Shown here in pieces: positions 40,474 to 50,743 of a DNA stretch of 64,000 nucleotides. The stretch comes from Halichondria panicea. Lineage: Eukaryota; Porifera; Demospongiae; Suberitida; Halichondriidae. The position numbers and the translations under genes were made by a program. The notes under the pieces are model-generated. The model was given only the letters and a program-made list of their open reading frames with translations. It was not told the origin of the DNA and made no database searches. The DNA lies in the NCBI RefSeq assembly GCF_963675165.1, contig NC_087387.1:185001-249000 (forward strand), given 5' to 3'. Numbering within the stretch: position 1 is the first letter of the stretch; each line of letters starts with the position of its first letter.

Positions 40474-42382
40474 GGGTGGTACCTACATGTACTTGCAATG
40501 TACCATAGTGCTAGAAATTAATGTAATATTGCATACTTTTGTTGTATGTTATAGAGGGCGTCCTGTTAGCGAGGCCATACACATACCTGGCAGTTGAAGA
40601 CGTAGTCTGGAGAATCTTTCTGGAACTTCAGGTCCCACATGAGAGCTACCCCGTCAGGATCATGGGGGATGTTGGGGTTGGTGTAGTAGGACACTAGAAG
40701 TAGCTCAGGGTGCTAGAGAGGGGGGGGGGGTTAAAACTTCAATCTAAGCACACCATATTGTAGCACTATCAAACAGCTACTAAATGCATCTTTTAGTTTT
40801 GAAATTGGACATTCCAAACACAAGTTATGAACTATCAAAGTTAGCTCTTCAATAGTAATTAATTAAGACTCTTAGAGAACGGGCTATTTCTTGACTCACA
40901 TGTCCTGACCAGTCCATGGCATTGACTGCTCTGTTCTGAGTCCAGCGCTCATCAAGGAACACCTTCTTCTTTACCACCCTGCGACTCGAGGGGGAATCTC
41001 TGGAGGAGGGCAGGCACATCACACGCTAATAACGCTAGGTCAATCTCCATGTATGTATTAAGTTGGCTCTGTAACCAGAGTTCTGATGGTCCAAACTCAA
41101 ATATTTTTTTATTTTCTGAAAGCTTAGAAGGTACCCGTTCAGATGGTATGTTCAAATCTCAAATTTGGAAAGAGCCATAATTTTCTATTTTCAGAAAAAT
41201 ACCATGGGTATATACAGCCCATGGTATTTTGTCGAAAACAGGTCAAAAATAGACTTTCGATTTTAACACGTCATCTGAAAGACCTCTCTCTAAGCTTTCA
41301 GAAAATCATAAAATGGACCAACGTAACTAAAGTTATGGCCGCTCAAAGATGCTCTACTGAATATATATGTACGTGCAGAAAACCTTCGCTTTGAAACAAC
41401 TGCTGGGGCACACCAGATTGGATAATTACAGGGGCTTACCCATTCTCCACTGAGTTGCCAGTTATATAATCAAAGAGGATATCAGAGGGTCCAGAGAGCG
41501 CCCTCTCCACAAGACGAGAGGTGCGGTCAACGAAGGAGACAAAGTTATCAGATGATACTATCCTCTCCACTTGTTCAGCAGTGAACTCCACTACAGGCAG
41601 AGGCTGTGGGGGGGGGGGTATGAATCAGAGATAATTAGTGTACCCCACATTGAGGGGTCACGTACCTGACTCTCCTGTTCCTTGGTCTCCCCTGTCTTGC
41701 CGAGGACCTCCCGATAGCTAGGCTCTGCCCTTTCCTCCGTATCCTCGTCCTCGCTGCCTGTGCCCTCTCCTTCATACGAGCTCACCTCCGTCTGGGTCTG
41801 CTTAGCATACAGCTGAGGGGGGGGGGGTATCACACAGACATCATAATTATGAATTGGAAGAGAGGAAAAAAACTGCTATTTCCTATTTCACAAAATATCA
41901 TGGTAGCCATGTATAATTATTTCTCAAAAACAAACGTTGTAATAATAATTAATTAATAATAACAATTTTAATTACCTCCACCTCTCGTGGGCGTATATTG
42001 ACGGGGGCTAGCTGGTCCACGACTAGTTTGAGCTTTCGTTGTTTGCTAGTCGCAATGGTCGGTGTGGTGGTTGTCTTGGCGATGGTTGCGCTGGGTTTAG
42101 ATGCCTGAGGGGAGAGGGTTGCCGGGGTGGCAGTCTGAGTTGTATCCCCTCCTATGAGCCTATCCACCAGCTGGCTGATATCCTCGCGCTCTGATGCGCC
42201 CTCGGATGGATCCTTGACCGGAGAAATGACCTATAGTGTGTATCGAATGTGTTTATACAGGTACGTGTATACACAGGGATTAATACCTTATCTTTAGCCT
42301 CAATCTTCTTCTGTTCCCGTGCTTTTTTGAGCTCCTCAAGCTTCTTGCGTTTCTTCTCCAGCTCGGCTTTACGGTCTGCCAT
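36560..42382 (-). CDS. DYNC1I: Cytoplasmic dynein 1 intermediate chain
   Basis: This subunit tethers dynein heavy chain to cargo through dynactin p150 and the light chains. Exons read on the minus strand include 42287-42382, about 41977-42231, about 41667-41814, about 41440-41604, about 40900-41001, about 40588-40713, about 40162-40423, about 39574-39788, about 39328-39419, about 39049-39199, about 38800-38922 and 36560 to about 36652. The N-terminus [20 protein letters not shown] is the charged helix that binds p150Glued. [11 protein letters not shown] is a light-chain-binding type motif. [16 protein letters not shown] precedes the WD40 propeller. WD repeats contain [47 protein letters not shown] and [20 protein letters not shown]. 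The last exon reads [19 protein letters not shown]. All parts align with metazoan DYNC1I. The final intron holds a large foldback-repeat array. The start codon is 172 bp from that of EIF4B (divergent). Confidence 0.95.
36745..38725. repeat. Tandem array of foldback elements in last DYNC1I intron
   Basis: Five units start near 36883, 37216, 37559, 37892 and 38242 (periods 333, 343, 333, 350), flanked by a leading right-arm fragment and two shortened trailing pieces. Orientation, arms, CCATGG core and spacer are the same as in the CDC37 and MRCK arrays. Units 1 and 3 share a deletion (AAGCTTAGAATATT) and the CCTCCATAATTT spacer form; units 2 and 4 have the longer right arm. Confidence 0.9.
40010..40108. 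repeat. Short dispersed element, reverse copy, DYNC1I intron
   Basis: The copy shows CAAAGGGCTACAAACCGC, ATCGTAATTCAAGTTATGG and CAGTCAAAGATAGCTA. A fragment with GAATTGGACAATCCCAACTA lies nearby at 39862-39882. Confidence 0.65.
40434..40470. repeat. (TG)n microsatellite in DYNC1I intron
   Basis: About 36 bp of pure TG repeat. Confidence 0.9.
40738..40848. repeat. Short dispersed element, reverse copy, DYNC1I intron
   Basis: A well-preserved copy: AATCTAAGCACACCATATTG, GCACTATCAAACAGCTACTA, TTTTAGTTTTGAAATTGGAC and CACAAGTTATGAACTATCAA. Confidence 0.75.
41055..41352. repeat. Full foldback element, second subfamily, DYNC1I intron
   Basis: Paired arms contain TTTTCTGAAAGCTTAGAAGG and CTAAGCTTTCAGAAAATC. 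The core is ACCATGGGTATATACAGC followed by CCATGGT, and GTAACTAAAGTTATGGCCGC closes it. The CCATGG-N-CCATGG design is kept although the flanking sequence differs from the main family. Confidence 0.85.
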
Positions 42383-42554
42383 TTCGTCTCTAGAGTACAG
42401 CAGAAATACTATTATATTACCAGCTCTCAGTGTGTACGTACGTGTGGTTAGATATCAAAGAAGCTCATCAAGTATTGACCTTTACACTCGTGTGATCATT
42501 TTCTGGAGGCACATGGCCGTAAGCTATTAGCAAAGTGCTCCCTATACTTTAAAG
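42383..42554. promoter_or_regulatory. Divergent promoter DYNC1I / EIF4B
   Basis: Only 172 bp separate the two start codons. No TATA box is evident. Both genes are broadly expressed housekeeping genes in other animals, consistent with a shared bidirectional promoter. Confidence 0.5.
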
Positions 42555-45500
42555 ATGTCTACTAGCACTGCAGAGCCAGCGCTGAGTAAGTAACCACTAT
42601 ACCACGCACGCTGCTATAATATTTTTCTATAGTTGCTCCCAGCAATGTTCCTAAAAAGAGCAAGAAAAAAGGAAAGGGAAAGAAAATGACCTTGGATGTT
42701 TTCCTTGGCGACCCCTCGACTGGTACTGCTTACAATAAGGACCCTCCTAAAACCAGCACAGCAGGAACCACTAATTCCTGGGCCGATGCTACTGATGATC
42801 TTGACCCTTCAGGTTAGGGCGGGTGGCAAACCACACCCACTGTTAGAAATATCTGTCCGTATCGATATAAACTAACCCACACACCACGGAATTGGCATAC
42901 TGCATAATTATATTAATAATTAATATGGTTTATTCTTATTGCACGTTGCAAACTATAGCTGTAAAAATAAACACTTTACGGTTCAAAATCTCATAATCTT
43001 AATACAAAATAATAATTATCATTATTATTATTTTTTCGTCTCTCCAGAGATCACTACCCACTGGCCGGAGGAAAAGAAGATGTTTGATCGCAGCGTCCTG
43101 CCGAGTGGTCCCAAGGCCTCCAGTGCACTCAACATAGACAAGAGTCGGCTGCCCTCAAGCCCTCCCTACACTGTGTATCTAGGCAACCTCTCCTTTGAGT
43201 GCACAGAGGATGATATTGTGAGGTTCTTTGAGAGAAAGAATCTTGTGGTAAGTCAGTAAGTAAGTAAATATAAGTGCAACTGATTAGTGGATTACATGCG
43301 TAAATGGATTAAAGATGTTAGTCACATGTAGTTTCTAATTTGCCTGTTTTTAGTCCCTCTCCGATTAATTAAATGCCGTGTATATTAGACCTATGTGTGG
43401 ATGCTCCATCATTGTGTGCATGTAGAAGCTTGTTGTTAGTCATATGTAACCTCATTGCCCTCTCAGGCTACCTCTGTACGACTACCTATGGAGACCGGGA
43501 CCAATCGAATGAGAGGATTCGGATACGCTGAATTCGACACCATCAACGATCTCATGGAAGCACTGTCACTGGACAAAGAGGTGACCCCTGTGACCCCTAC
43601 ATGAGCTATTATTATGAAGCCTGCCTTCATATTGTGTCTAGTGTACATGCAATACATCATACAAATACTAAATAAGGATTATAATATTGCAGGCTTTGGC
43701 TAGTATAAACGAAGAAATTGATTAATTTTCATGCAACAAACTTGTTTATATTAGTGGGTGTCGTGGGTTATCTAATCTCGCCATCTCCTCCCCTAGACGA
43801 TGAGGAGCAGGCCAGTGTCAGTGGATATAGCCGGTGGTAAGGGAGGGAGCGGTGGAGACTACCAGGGAAGACGTGGGGACTTCGGTGGTGAGGATCGTAC
43901 CACGGGGGACTGGAGACGGGACGGGGGCGGAGATGATAATGATGGCAGGGGCTCCCCCCAAGGACGGGATAACCGTGACTCGTACGGTGGAGGCTCTGAT
44001 AGAAGGTACAGTATTCTTCCAGCAAAATATTACTTTTTGCGAGACGTGTACAAAAAATAAAGAAATAAAGCGGTGTAGTCTATGTGATAGGACAAGTGGG
44101 AGGCCATTACTCAATGCTAGATGCTGTACTCGCTTTGTTTGTTACCTACAGATATGGTAGCCGTGATTACGGTAGCCGCGGTGGTGGTGGTGGCTATGGA
44201 AGAGACTATAACAGAGACAACTACGGTGGTGGTGGTGGTGGTGGTGGTGGTGGTGGTGGTGGTGGTAGTAGTAGAGGTGATTACAGTAGCCGAGGGAGAG
44301 ATGATTACAGTAGCCGGGGGAGAGATGACTATGGAGGAGGAAGAAGAGAGTACGGCGGTGGCGGTGGTGGAAGGGACGATTATGGTGGTGGACGGAGAGA
44401 TTACGGAGGTCGTGGAAGCTACGATCAAGGGCCCCCAAGACGAGGGTTCGGTCAAAGTTGGTAAGTACTCTAGCTAGCTAAGATGTACATGTAGTTTAAC
44501 ATCTTTCAGCAGCCATAACTTGAGTACCGTTAATCCAATTTGAAAAATTTTATGATTTTCTGAAAGCTTAGAAAAATACGGTTTAAATTATGTGTTTCAA
44601 TCCAAAATTTAGTCGGGACCCTAATTTGTCATTTTTCGCCCTTGGACCATGGTATCACCAAATTATATTTTTATCTCTCAAATATGACATTAATATTTTG
44701 ATGACACCATTTGAAAGGTCTTCTCGACATTGGATCCACGGAATTCAAGTTATGGCATCTAAAAGAGGCTCCAAATCGAGTCATAATTTGCCATTTTTCG
44801 CCCTTGGACCATGGGCTATTATTCATGGTATCGCCAAATTGGCAAATACTTTTATTTCTCAAATATGACCTTTCAAGTGATGTGATTTAATCCAACATTT
44901 GCAGGGGAGGGGGAGATGATGAAAGAAAAGATTCGTACAGACGTGATGATCGCTATGGTGGTGACAGACGTGATGATCGCTATGGTGGTGACAGGCGTGA
45001 TGATCGCTATGGTGGTGACAGGCGTGATGATCGCTATGGCGGTGGTGACAGGCGTGATGATCGCTATGGTGGTGACAGGCGTGATGATCGCTATGGAGAC
45101 AGACGAGAGTCTGGTGGGCGTAACAGTCCTGATGGTGGGCGGAAGGAAGAGCCAGTGGAACGCCCACGCTTTAAGCTACAACCACGCTCCAAACCTGCCG
45201 AGGAGAACACCACCAGTGGTAAGGAAATCATGTGACTCTATCTAATTCAGTGATGTGCCCATAATTTCAAAATAGTGGCTATTTCAATTCTCAATTTAAC
45301 AGCATATTTGCCTCGTTTATTTAGTCTAAGAAGTGATTCCAAATCATCCCTACAGTTGTACATGAACACACACACTGATACTTATCCCTGTCATTATGAG
45401 TCACTGATACTTATCCCTGTCATTATGAGTCACTGATACTTATCTCTGTCATTATGAGTGTGTGTGTGTCATTGTTTTGCTCAGAAGAGAAATCAACTAA

Positions 45501-48006
45501 TAGCGAGGAAGGTACCACCAAGGGTAAGGCAATCATGTGACTCGAGGGATATGCCCTAACCATCTTTTAGGCCTAATAAAAGAGGCAAATTTAAGATTGA
45601 GGATTCAAAATAGCCACAACTCTGTGCTGGCTCTTTGTATCTATGTGTGTACATATATTATTATCTGTGTCATTGTGTGTGTTGTTCAGAGGAGAAGCCT
45701 AGTAGCGCCTCAATATTCGGAGGTGCCAAGCCAGTGGACACTGCAGCTAAGGAGAGAGAGATTGAGCAGAGGGCAGCAAAGGAAAGGGAAATGCAAGAAA
45801 AGGTACACTAGCAGTTTGTGTGTAGAAGTGGTTTGCGTGGACTCAGGATTCCACACTGACTGGCTTATAGACAGTAGTGGCCAGACACCATGCTAGATAC
45901 AGTCATTGCCAACTATTGCAACTGTCCTCTCCTCGTAACAGCTGCACTGATGCAATGAAACAACCTTGTGAAATATTTTTAGAGCTATAATTATGTATAT
46001 TCTTATGACCCTTTTTGGTGTACATTTTATTGCACTCTTTTTTTCTTTTTACAGAAAGAGAAGGAACGACAAGAGAAAGCAGCCTCTGTGTTTGGAGGAG
46101 CCAAGCCAGTCGATACAGCCGCTCGTGAAAAAGAGATTGAAGAGAAACTTGCCAAAGAGAAAGAAGTTCTGGAAAGGAAAGTCCTTGAAAGAAAATTGTC
46201 CGAGGACAAGTCACCTGAAAGATATAGTAACCGTAGAGACAGATCAGGTGATCGTGATCGGCAAACGCCCGAGCAGCACAAAGATGGGTCACGTGACATA
46301 CGAGAGGGATCATATGACAAGAATGAGCGATCACATGACCGAAGAGATGATAATAGGTAAATATACACTGTTACGCTATAGTACACGTACCTTTATTATT
46401 GTGTGTGTAGGAGTTCTCGTGGTGGTCGCAGGCGATACAGTAGTGAGGAGGAAGGAAGGCGTGGCACAGGAAGAAGGCGTGGCTATCACGGTGAGAATAA
46501 TAATATTATGATCAATTCTAGTGTCTATAATTATACTCTCCTACAGATGATGAAGGTTCCACTCGTGACAAAGAGGGCGGTGATCGTAGGGGGAGTGGCA
46601 ATCGTAAGGAGGACGATCGTTCCTCACAGGAGAGAGGGGAGGGGGACAAGCGACGGAGGGGCGGGGCCAGGGGAGACCGCAGAGACGATCGTAGTAGAGA
46701 CGATAGAAGAGATGATCGTAGCAGGGACGATCGCCGTGACGATAAAAGAGATGATCGTAGCAGGGACGATCGCCGTGACGATAGAAGAGGTAGGAATTAT
46801 TATAATTAATCGCTATTTATTGTGTACAATGTAATGTTACAGTACCGTATTTACTTGGTTAAACGCCCATCTCGTTTAAACGCCCATGGTAAAAGCTCTG
46901 TCTTTGTCAATAAACGCCCATGTACGGCCGTGGTACTGTGGGTGGAGCTGAACTAGCACGTGGAACCAGTTGCAAGCATGGCAGCATATAATATAGATAC
47001 TTTTTATGATGGCAGAGAGAGAGAGATACCAGCACAGAGAGCGAAACACCACTCCTATGACTTAAGATTTAAGTTGAGAGCTGTGGCAGCAGCCAAAAAG
47101 AGCATAATAACTGCTGATGAGCAAGAGTTTGGAGTAGACTCAACAATAAACGCTCGTTTCAAATAAGCGCCCATCTCGTTTAATCAAGTAAATACAGTAT
47201 GTACATTTTTGTGTGTTGTTGATGTATGCTTTGTGTGTAGGGTATGGAGAGCGCAGAGATTACCAAGGCGACAGAGGTGGGCGTGGCCGAGGGCGTGGTG
47301 GAGGGAGATCAAGAGATGATAGAAGAGGTACGTTCATGATGACAATATTGTAATGGGTTTGCGTGGACTCAGGATTCCACACTGACTGACTTATAGACAG
47401 TAGTGGCCAGACACCATGCTAGATACAGTCATTGCCAACTATTGCAACTGTCCTCTCCTCGTAACAGCTGCACTGATGCAATGAAACATGTGCTCTTAAT
47501 AGAAGCTTGCCGTCTAATTATATGAAACTTGAGTATTTCAACGGTGATTATAGCGCCATATACTTGTTGGTGCTATAATTAGAATGGACATGCTATTCAT
47601 TATGATGATTTGCTATGGCTACAGATGATGATCGTGGTGGGCGAGAGAGACCGGGCAAGGCATCCACTAGTGCATGGTCCAAGGGGAAACCCCCATCATT
47701 AGGAGGCGATCAGAAGAAAGTCATTGAGAGTACAGAACCCGTGGTGAGTCAATACTTTGTTTTAACTTCAAAATTCGGTTAGAGCTGCAATGTTTTGTGT
47801 AGTGTATTATACTTATTGTGATACAGAATGTGTAGCAGTGTTTAAAAGCTTCCATTTTATATTCATTAATTACCACTGACCCCCCTCTCATGCAGGTGTT
47901 CAGTCAGCCTAGTCGCTATGCAACTCTCAAGGATGAAGAGGTGGGTGGGGACAGTGGATCTGGTGGTGAGAGGCCATCATCTCCTCTTCCAGCTCAAGAG
48001 CCCTGA
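42555..48006 (+). CDS. EIF4B: Eukaryotic translation initiation factor 4B
   Basis: eIF4B stimulates the eIF4A helicase during ribosome recruitment. About 15 exons run from 42555 to 48006. The basic start KKSKKKGKGKKMTLDVFLGD and NSWADATDDLD match the family N-terminus. The RRM contains YTVYLGNLSFECTEDDIV (RNP2) and MRGFGYAEF (RNP1), preceded by NIDKSRLPSSPPY as in human eIF4B. A Gly/Arg-rich part has a poly-Gly run (44226-44268). Six copies of RRDDRYGGD form the DRYG region in the exon at about 44904-45219. ASIFGGAKPVDTAA occurs in the exon at about 45690-45802, and ASVFGGAKPVDTAA again in the exon at about 46054-46358; other animals have it once. Arg/Asp/Ser-rich stretches (DDRSRDDRRD) follow. 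The end has SRYATLKDEE, like the human SKYAALSVDGE. Several introns carry mobile elements. Small exons near 45484 are uncertain. Confidence 0.93.
44226..44268 (+). repeat. GGT trinucleotide run encoding poly-Gly in EIF4B
   Basis: Fourteen consecutive GGT codons encode a Gly run inside the coding exon. Such runs expand and contract easily, so length variation is expected. Confidence 0.85.
44505..44905. repeat. Rearranged foldback elements in EIF4B intron
   Basis: Two partial copies are fused. The first begins CAGCCATAACTTGAGTACCG and has one shortened core; the second contains ACCATGGGCTATTATTCATGG and stops after TGACCTTTCAAGTGATGTG. The arms are incomplete and the element ends at the acceptor (GCAG) of the next coding exon. 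Confidence 0.75.
44937..45107 (+). repeat. 27-bp coding repeat (DRYG region of EIF4B)
   Basis: About six copies of CGTGATGATCGCTATGGTGG plus TGACAGG encode RDDRYGGDR. One copy has an extra GGT codon and the last is shortened. This is in-frame expansion of the known DRYG-rich region. Confidence 0.9.
45372..45458. repeat. 29-bp minisatellite in EIF4B intron
   Basis: Three copies of CTGATACTTATCCCTGTCAT plus TATGAGTCA lie in the intron before the small exon near 45484. Confidence 0.85.
45831..45962. repeat. 132-bp dispersed repeat, copy 1 (EIF4B intron)
   Basis: The sequence starts GTTTGCGTGGACTCAGG and ends GCACTGATGCAATGAAACA. A copy at 47357-47488 differs at one base only. No terminal inverted repeat or coding potential is obvious. 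Confidence 0.9.
46845..47197 (+). mobile_element. 353-bp pogo/Tc1-mariner-like DNA element with transposase remnant
   Basis: The element sits in an EIF4B intron between TA dinucleotides (46843-46844 and 47198-47199). Its ends are inverted repeats: CCGTATTTACTTGGTTAAAC on the left; the complement of the right end reads CTGTATTTACTTGATTAAAC. Short GCCCAT-containing motifs repeat near both ends. Between them a 68-codon plus-strand frame (46960-47166) contains HHSYDLRFKLRAVAAAKK and DEQEFGVDSTI. This resembles the N-terminal helix-turn-helix of pogo/Tigger-type transposases (pattern Y-x-L-x-FK-x-x-AV...FGVD). No catalytic DDE part exists, so it is non-autonomous. The superfamily call is by TA target and HTH resemblance. 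Confidence 0.75.
47357..47488. repeat. 132-bp dispersed repeat, copy 2 (EIF4B intron)
   Basis: This is near-identical to 45831-45962 (CTGACTGACTTATAG here, CTGACTGGCTTATAG there) and lies in a different intron in the same orientation. Confidence 0.9.
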
Positions 48007-48454
48007 CTGTAACCTGTTAGCTGCTGTGCATACTGTCATCTAGTGTATTATTAATAATATTATGTGTGTTGTGTTGTGTCCTGTGTTTCTGTGAAAATGT
48101 GCAAAAGAATTAATAGCATTATTGCGTCCGCACTGTCGAAATTTTTTGTTTGTGAAATCCCCATTGGTATATGGTTTCTCTATGAGGGTCCATTGAGGTT
48201 AGTCTGGACGGAAATAAACCTACAACTTCAATGATCATTTGAAAATTTTTGTGCTACTGGCAAGAATCGAACTATCAACCTTTTGTTCTTCAATCGAATG
48301 CTTTACCCACTGGCCTGCTGGTAACCCTTTGGTTGGTTGGTTTCTAATTTGAGTGCACTGTATGGCAAGGTCCGCCCACTTTCTGCACCAAAAGCAAGGC
48401 GATACTTTGCAGCTCTGTAATATAGCTAGCTCAGGAGAGAGCCGTCAAAACAGA
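48007..48454. other. Intergenic region EIF4B-LZTFL1
   Basis: About 450 bp cover the EIF4B 3' UTR, a tRNA-like minus-strand sequence (48251-48325) and the LZTFL1 5' region. The stretch 48130-48250 just beside the tRNA-like part may be the body of the same short interspersed element. Nothing else was recognised. Confidence 0.5.
48251..48325 (-). repeat. tRNA-derived sequence (SINE head or tRNA pseudogene)
   Basis: On the minus strand the sequence has an A-box-like AGGCCAGTGGGTAAAGCA and a B-box-like ATAGTTCGATTCTTG, separated as in a tRNA. The acceptor stem pairs only partly and the T-stem is degenerate, so it is not a working tRNA gene. An internal Pol III promoter of a SINE is the best explanation. 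Confidence 0.5.
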
Positions 48455-50213
48455 ATGGTAAGTTTTAAGATCTATATCTATCAGTGGGATGCAATATACA
48501 CCACATACATCGTGTATGTACATGGCACACTTAATACTTTTACCGAATAAAAATGTCTTCAGGCTGACAACAGTACATTGGGCCTTAGTTCCCATCACGA
48601 GGAGTATGTCATTGACTACCTGAGGTTTGCCAAGTCTAAAAGGTTACAATGTTTGGACGCTATCAAGACGTCCTTCCAAGACCTTGCTGACAGTCGATTG
48701 GTTGAAACTACCCTCACAAGTGAGACGCATCTAAACGTATAGATCCACACAGAATTCAAGTTATATCAGCGTGTATAGTACAAGTTTTCACATGTCATGA
48801 TCATATGTTGCTCTCATCTAGATGACGAGGTTCGAGACATGCTGGACAGTCTGTGTGGTGTGTTAAAGGCGGACGTGGACTCTGACCTCCTCAACTCCTC
48901 CCACACTAACGCCCTCCTACTAAGACAGCTGTTCCAACAAGCTGAGAAATGGCATCTCAAACTACAAGCCAACATTGCTGAGATCGAGGACAAGTGAGTA
49001 ATTTATCCTACAATAATTATAGTCAGCAATTTTGGTAAACTCTAAAAAACATTTTCAAATTTACTCTTCTTATTGTCCGGGCGGCCCCTGTAGGGATCTG
49101 TTGGATGAGGTTGCTCGGCTGGAGCGTGCTCATGTGACTACCTCCCCCTCACATCCATTCATCCCACGCAAACCCGCACAGCTGGAGCCAATGAACAGCC
49201 TCGGAGGAGATAGACTACTACAGATTGTGAGTGAAGTTGTTGCAGCTTTTGTTTTAGCCTGCTATTACTAATCTACTAATATGGTGTCTTTGTGCCTTAC
49301 CCATAAGGACTAAATAAGTAGACACTTCTCTTAGCACTATTAATAATTTTACGACCTACCTTAGTTTGTTATAATGCCTTTTACTGTCTCTACAGGAGAT
49401 TAAGCGTTTGGAGGATGATAAGAAGACACTCAAAGAGAGGCTAAGACAAGTGGAAGCAATGGTGAGGATTTACCACCTCATAGCTCTTCTGGCAGGATGA
49501 TAACAGCCCCCCCCCCACACACTGACAGGTATCTAGTACACTGGCAGAGAAGGACCAACTGAAATCCAGCCTGGCCAGTCAGCCCCACCCTCCTCAGCAC
49601 TCAGAGGAGGTGGAGTCACTCAGACAGGAAGTCAGCAGATTATCCACTGCTCTATCATCACAGGTATACCCGGGTAGCATGTGCATGACTTGTAACGTAC
49701 AGGGTGAATTTACACAACTAGCCTCAAGTAGGCGCTGGCTAGCACACTAATTTCTGGTAATACTAGCTGTTTTGTGCGCCCTCAGACACCGTCACAGCCA
49801 GTGCAGACTGTAGACAACTCAGAAGAGCTGGCTACCATATCTCAACACCTCCTCAGGGTACAAGCTGAACTAGAGCAGACAAAGAAAGTAAGGAATAGCT
49901 TTATACATGTTACATACATTCATAAGTTCATGCTATATGTGTACTGTACTTGTACTATTAATTTTGCTGTACTCCCCTTAATTCTAGAATAGTTGGTATC
50001 TCCGTTCTTTATCCCCCCCCCCCCATTTAATTCAAAAAGTGTAGTATATTTGTGCTTGCACAATGTCCTGCCTATTACCCCCGTCCCTCGCAGGAGCTGG
50101 AGGTCAAGTTCAACTCGACCTCTCAGTATCAGAACATGAAGAAGATGCTCACCACAAAGAACGCTACCATTACTGAGCTGAGGACTAAACTGAGTCAATA
50201 CGAGAGACAGTGA
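48455..50213 (+). CDS. LZTFL1: Leucine zipper transcription factor-like 1 (LZTFL1)
   Basis: LZTFL1 binds the BBSome and limits its entry into cilia. The first coding exon is only the ATG (48455-48457), immediately followed by the donor GTAAG. Further exons are 48563-48719, 48822-48994, 49094-49226, about 49396-49461, about 49529-49662, about 49786-49888 and about 50095-50213, giving roughly 295 residues (human 299). Matches include HHEEYVIDYLRFAKSKR, FQDLADSRLVETTLT, TNALLLRQLFQQAEKWHLKL and QANIAEIEDK. The second half is coiled coil, ending NMKKMLTTKNATI and LRTKLSQYERQ, which align with the human C-terminus. Presence supports a ciliated animal. Middle exon borders are approximate. Confidence 0.94.
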
Positions 50214-50743
50214 CCCGACCACTTATTAACTAACATTGCATGTGAACAACTTTTTGCAGCCATGTGTTATTCTGTACAGTACTCCATTTTAATTTATAAC
50301 TATGAAGTGCATTTCAGAGCAAATAAGAATGAACAGCCTAGCCTTGTTATGACGACCTTTTCCAATATGTTAGTGGAGGTTAACAGGTAAAGATCGTCAG
50401 TAGAGCAAACTGATAAAAAGTGGGAGTATCTCAGCATTGTGTAATGGGGCGTATCTAGTCTCATGAATCAGCCGCCGTTCCTTTGGAAGGAACGGCGGCT
50501 GATTCATGAGACTAGGGCGTATCATGTACAAGGGTCATGCATGCTATGCAGCTACAGGTACGTATCTTCGTTGTCTCTACTGGAAACCACTTCTCATTGT
50601 AGCCTAGGTAAGGCTTTACAATTAGCTGCAGAGCTCTAGCTAGCTTAGTTAGATCTAGATCTATGAGATCAATGTTTCAATGTTTAAGCCTGTATTTTGA
50701 CATTTCTATTGCATTCCCCAGATCTGAAACGGAATATCTATCG
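50214..50743. other. Intergenic region LZTFL1 to TRIM-NHL gene
   Basis: About 530 bp without a clear gene. It holds a perfect 61-bp hairpin at 50455-50515 and the presumed promoter/5' UTR of the TRIM gene. An in-frame ATG upstream at 50663 would add 27 residues to the TRIM protein but lacks family similarity. Confidence 0.5.
50455..50515. repeat. Perfect 29-bp inverted repeat with 3-nt loop
   Basis: The arms 50455-50483 and 50487-50515 are exact complements (CTAGTCTCATGAATCAGCCG continuing to TTCCTT), separated by TGG. The palindrome is bracketed by the direct repeat GGGCGTAT (50447-50454 and 50514-50521), which could be a target-site duplication. Confidence 0.95.

Noticed and set aside
44117-44455. 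Frames of poly-Val or poly-Thr/His in other frames of the EIF4B glycine-rich exon
   Set aside because: They are shadows of the GGT run and DNA repeats in the real coding frame.
50663-50743. N-terminal extension of the TRIM-NHL protein from an upstream ATG
   Set aside because: The 27 extra residues have no RING-family similarity; the ATG at 50744 starts right before the conserved part.
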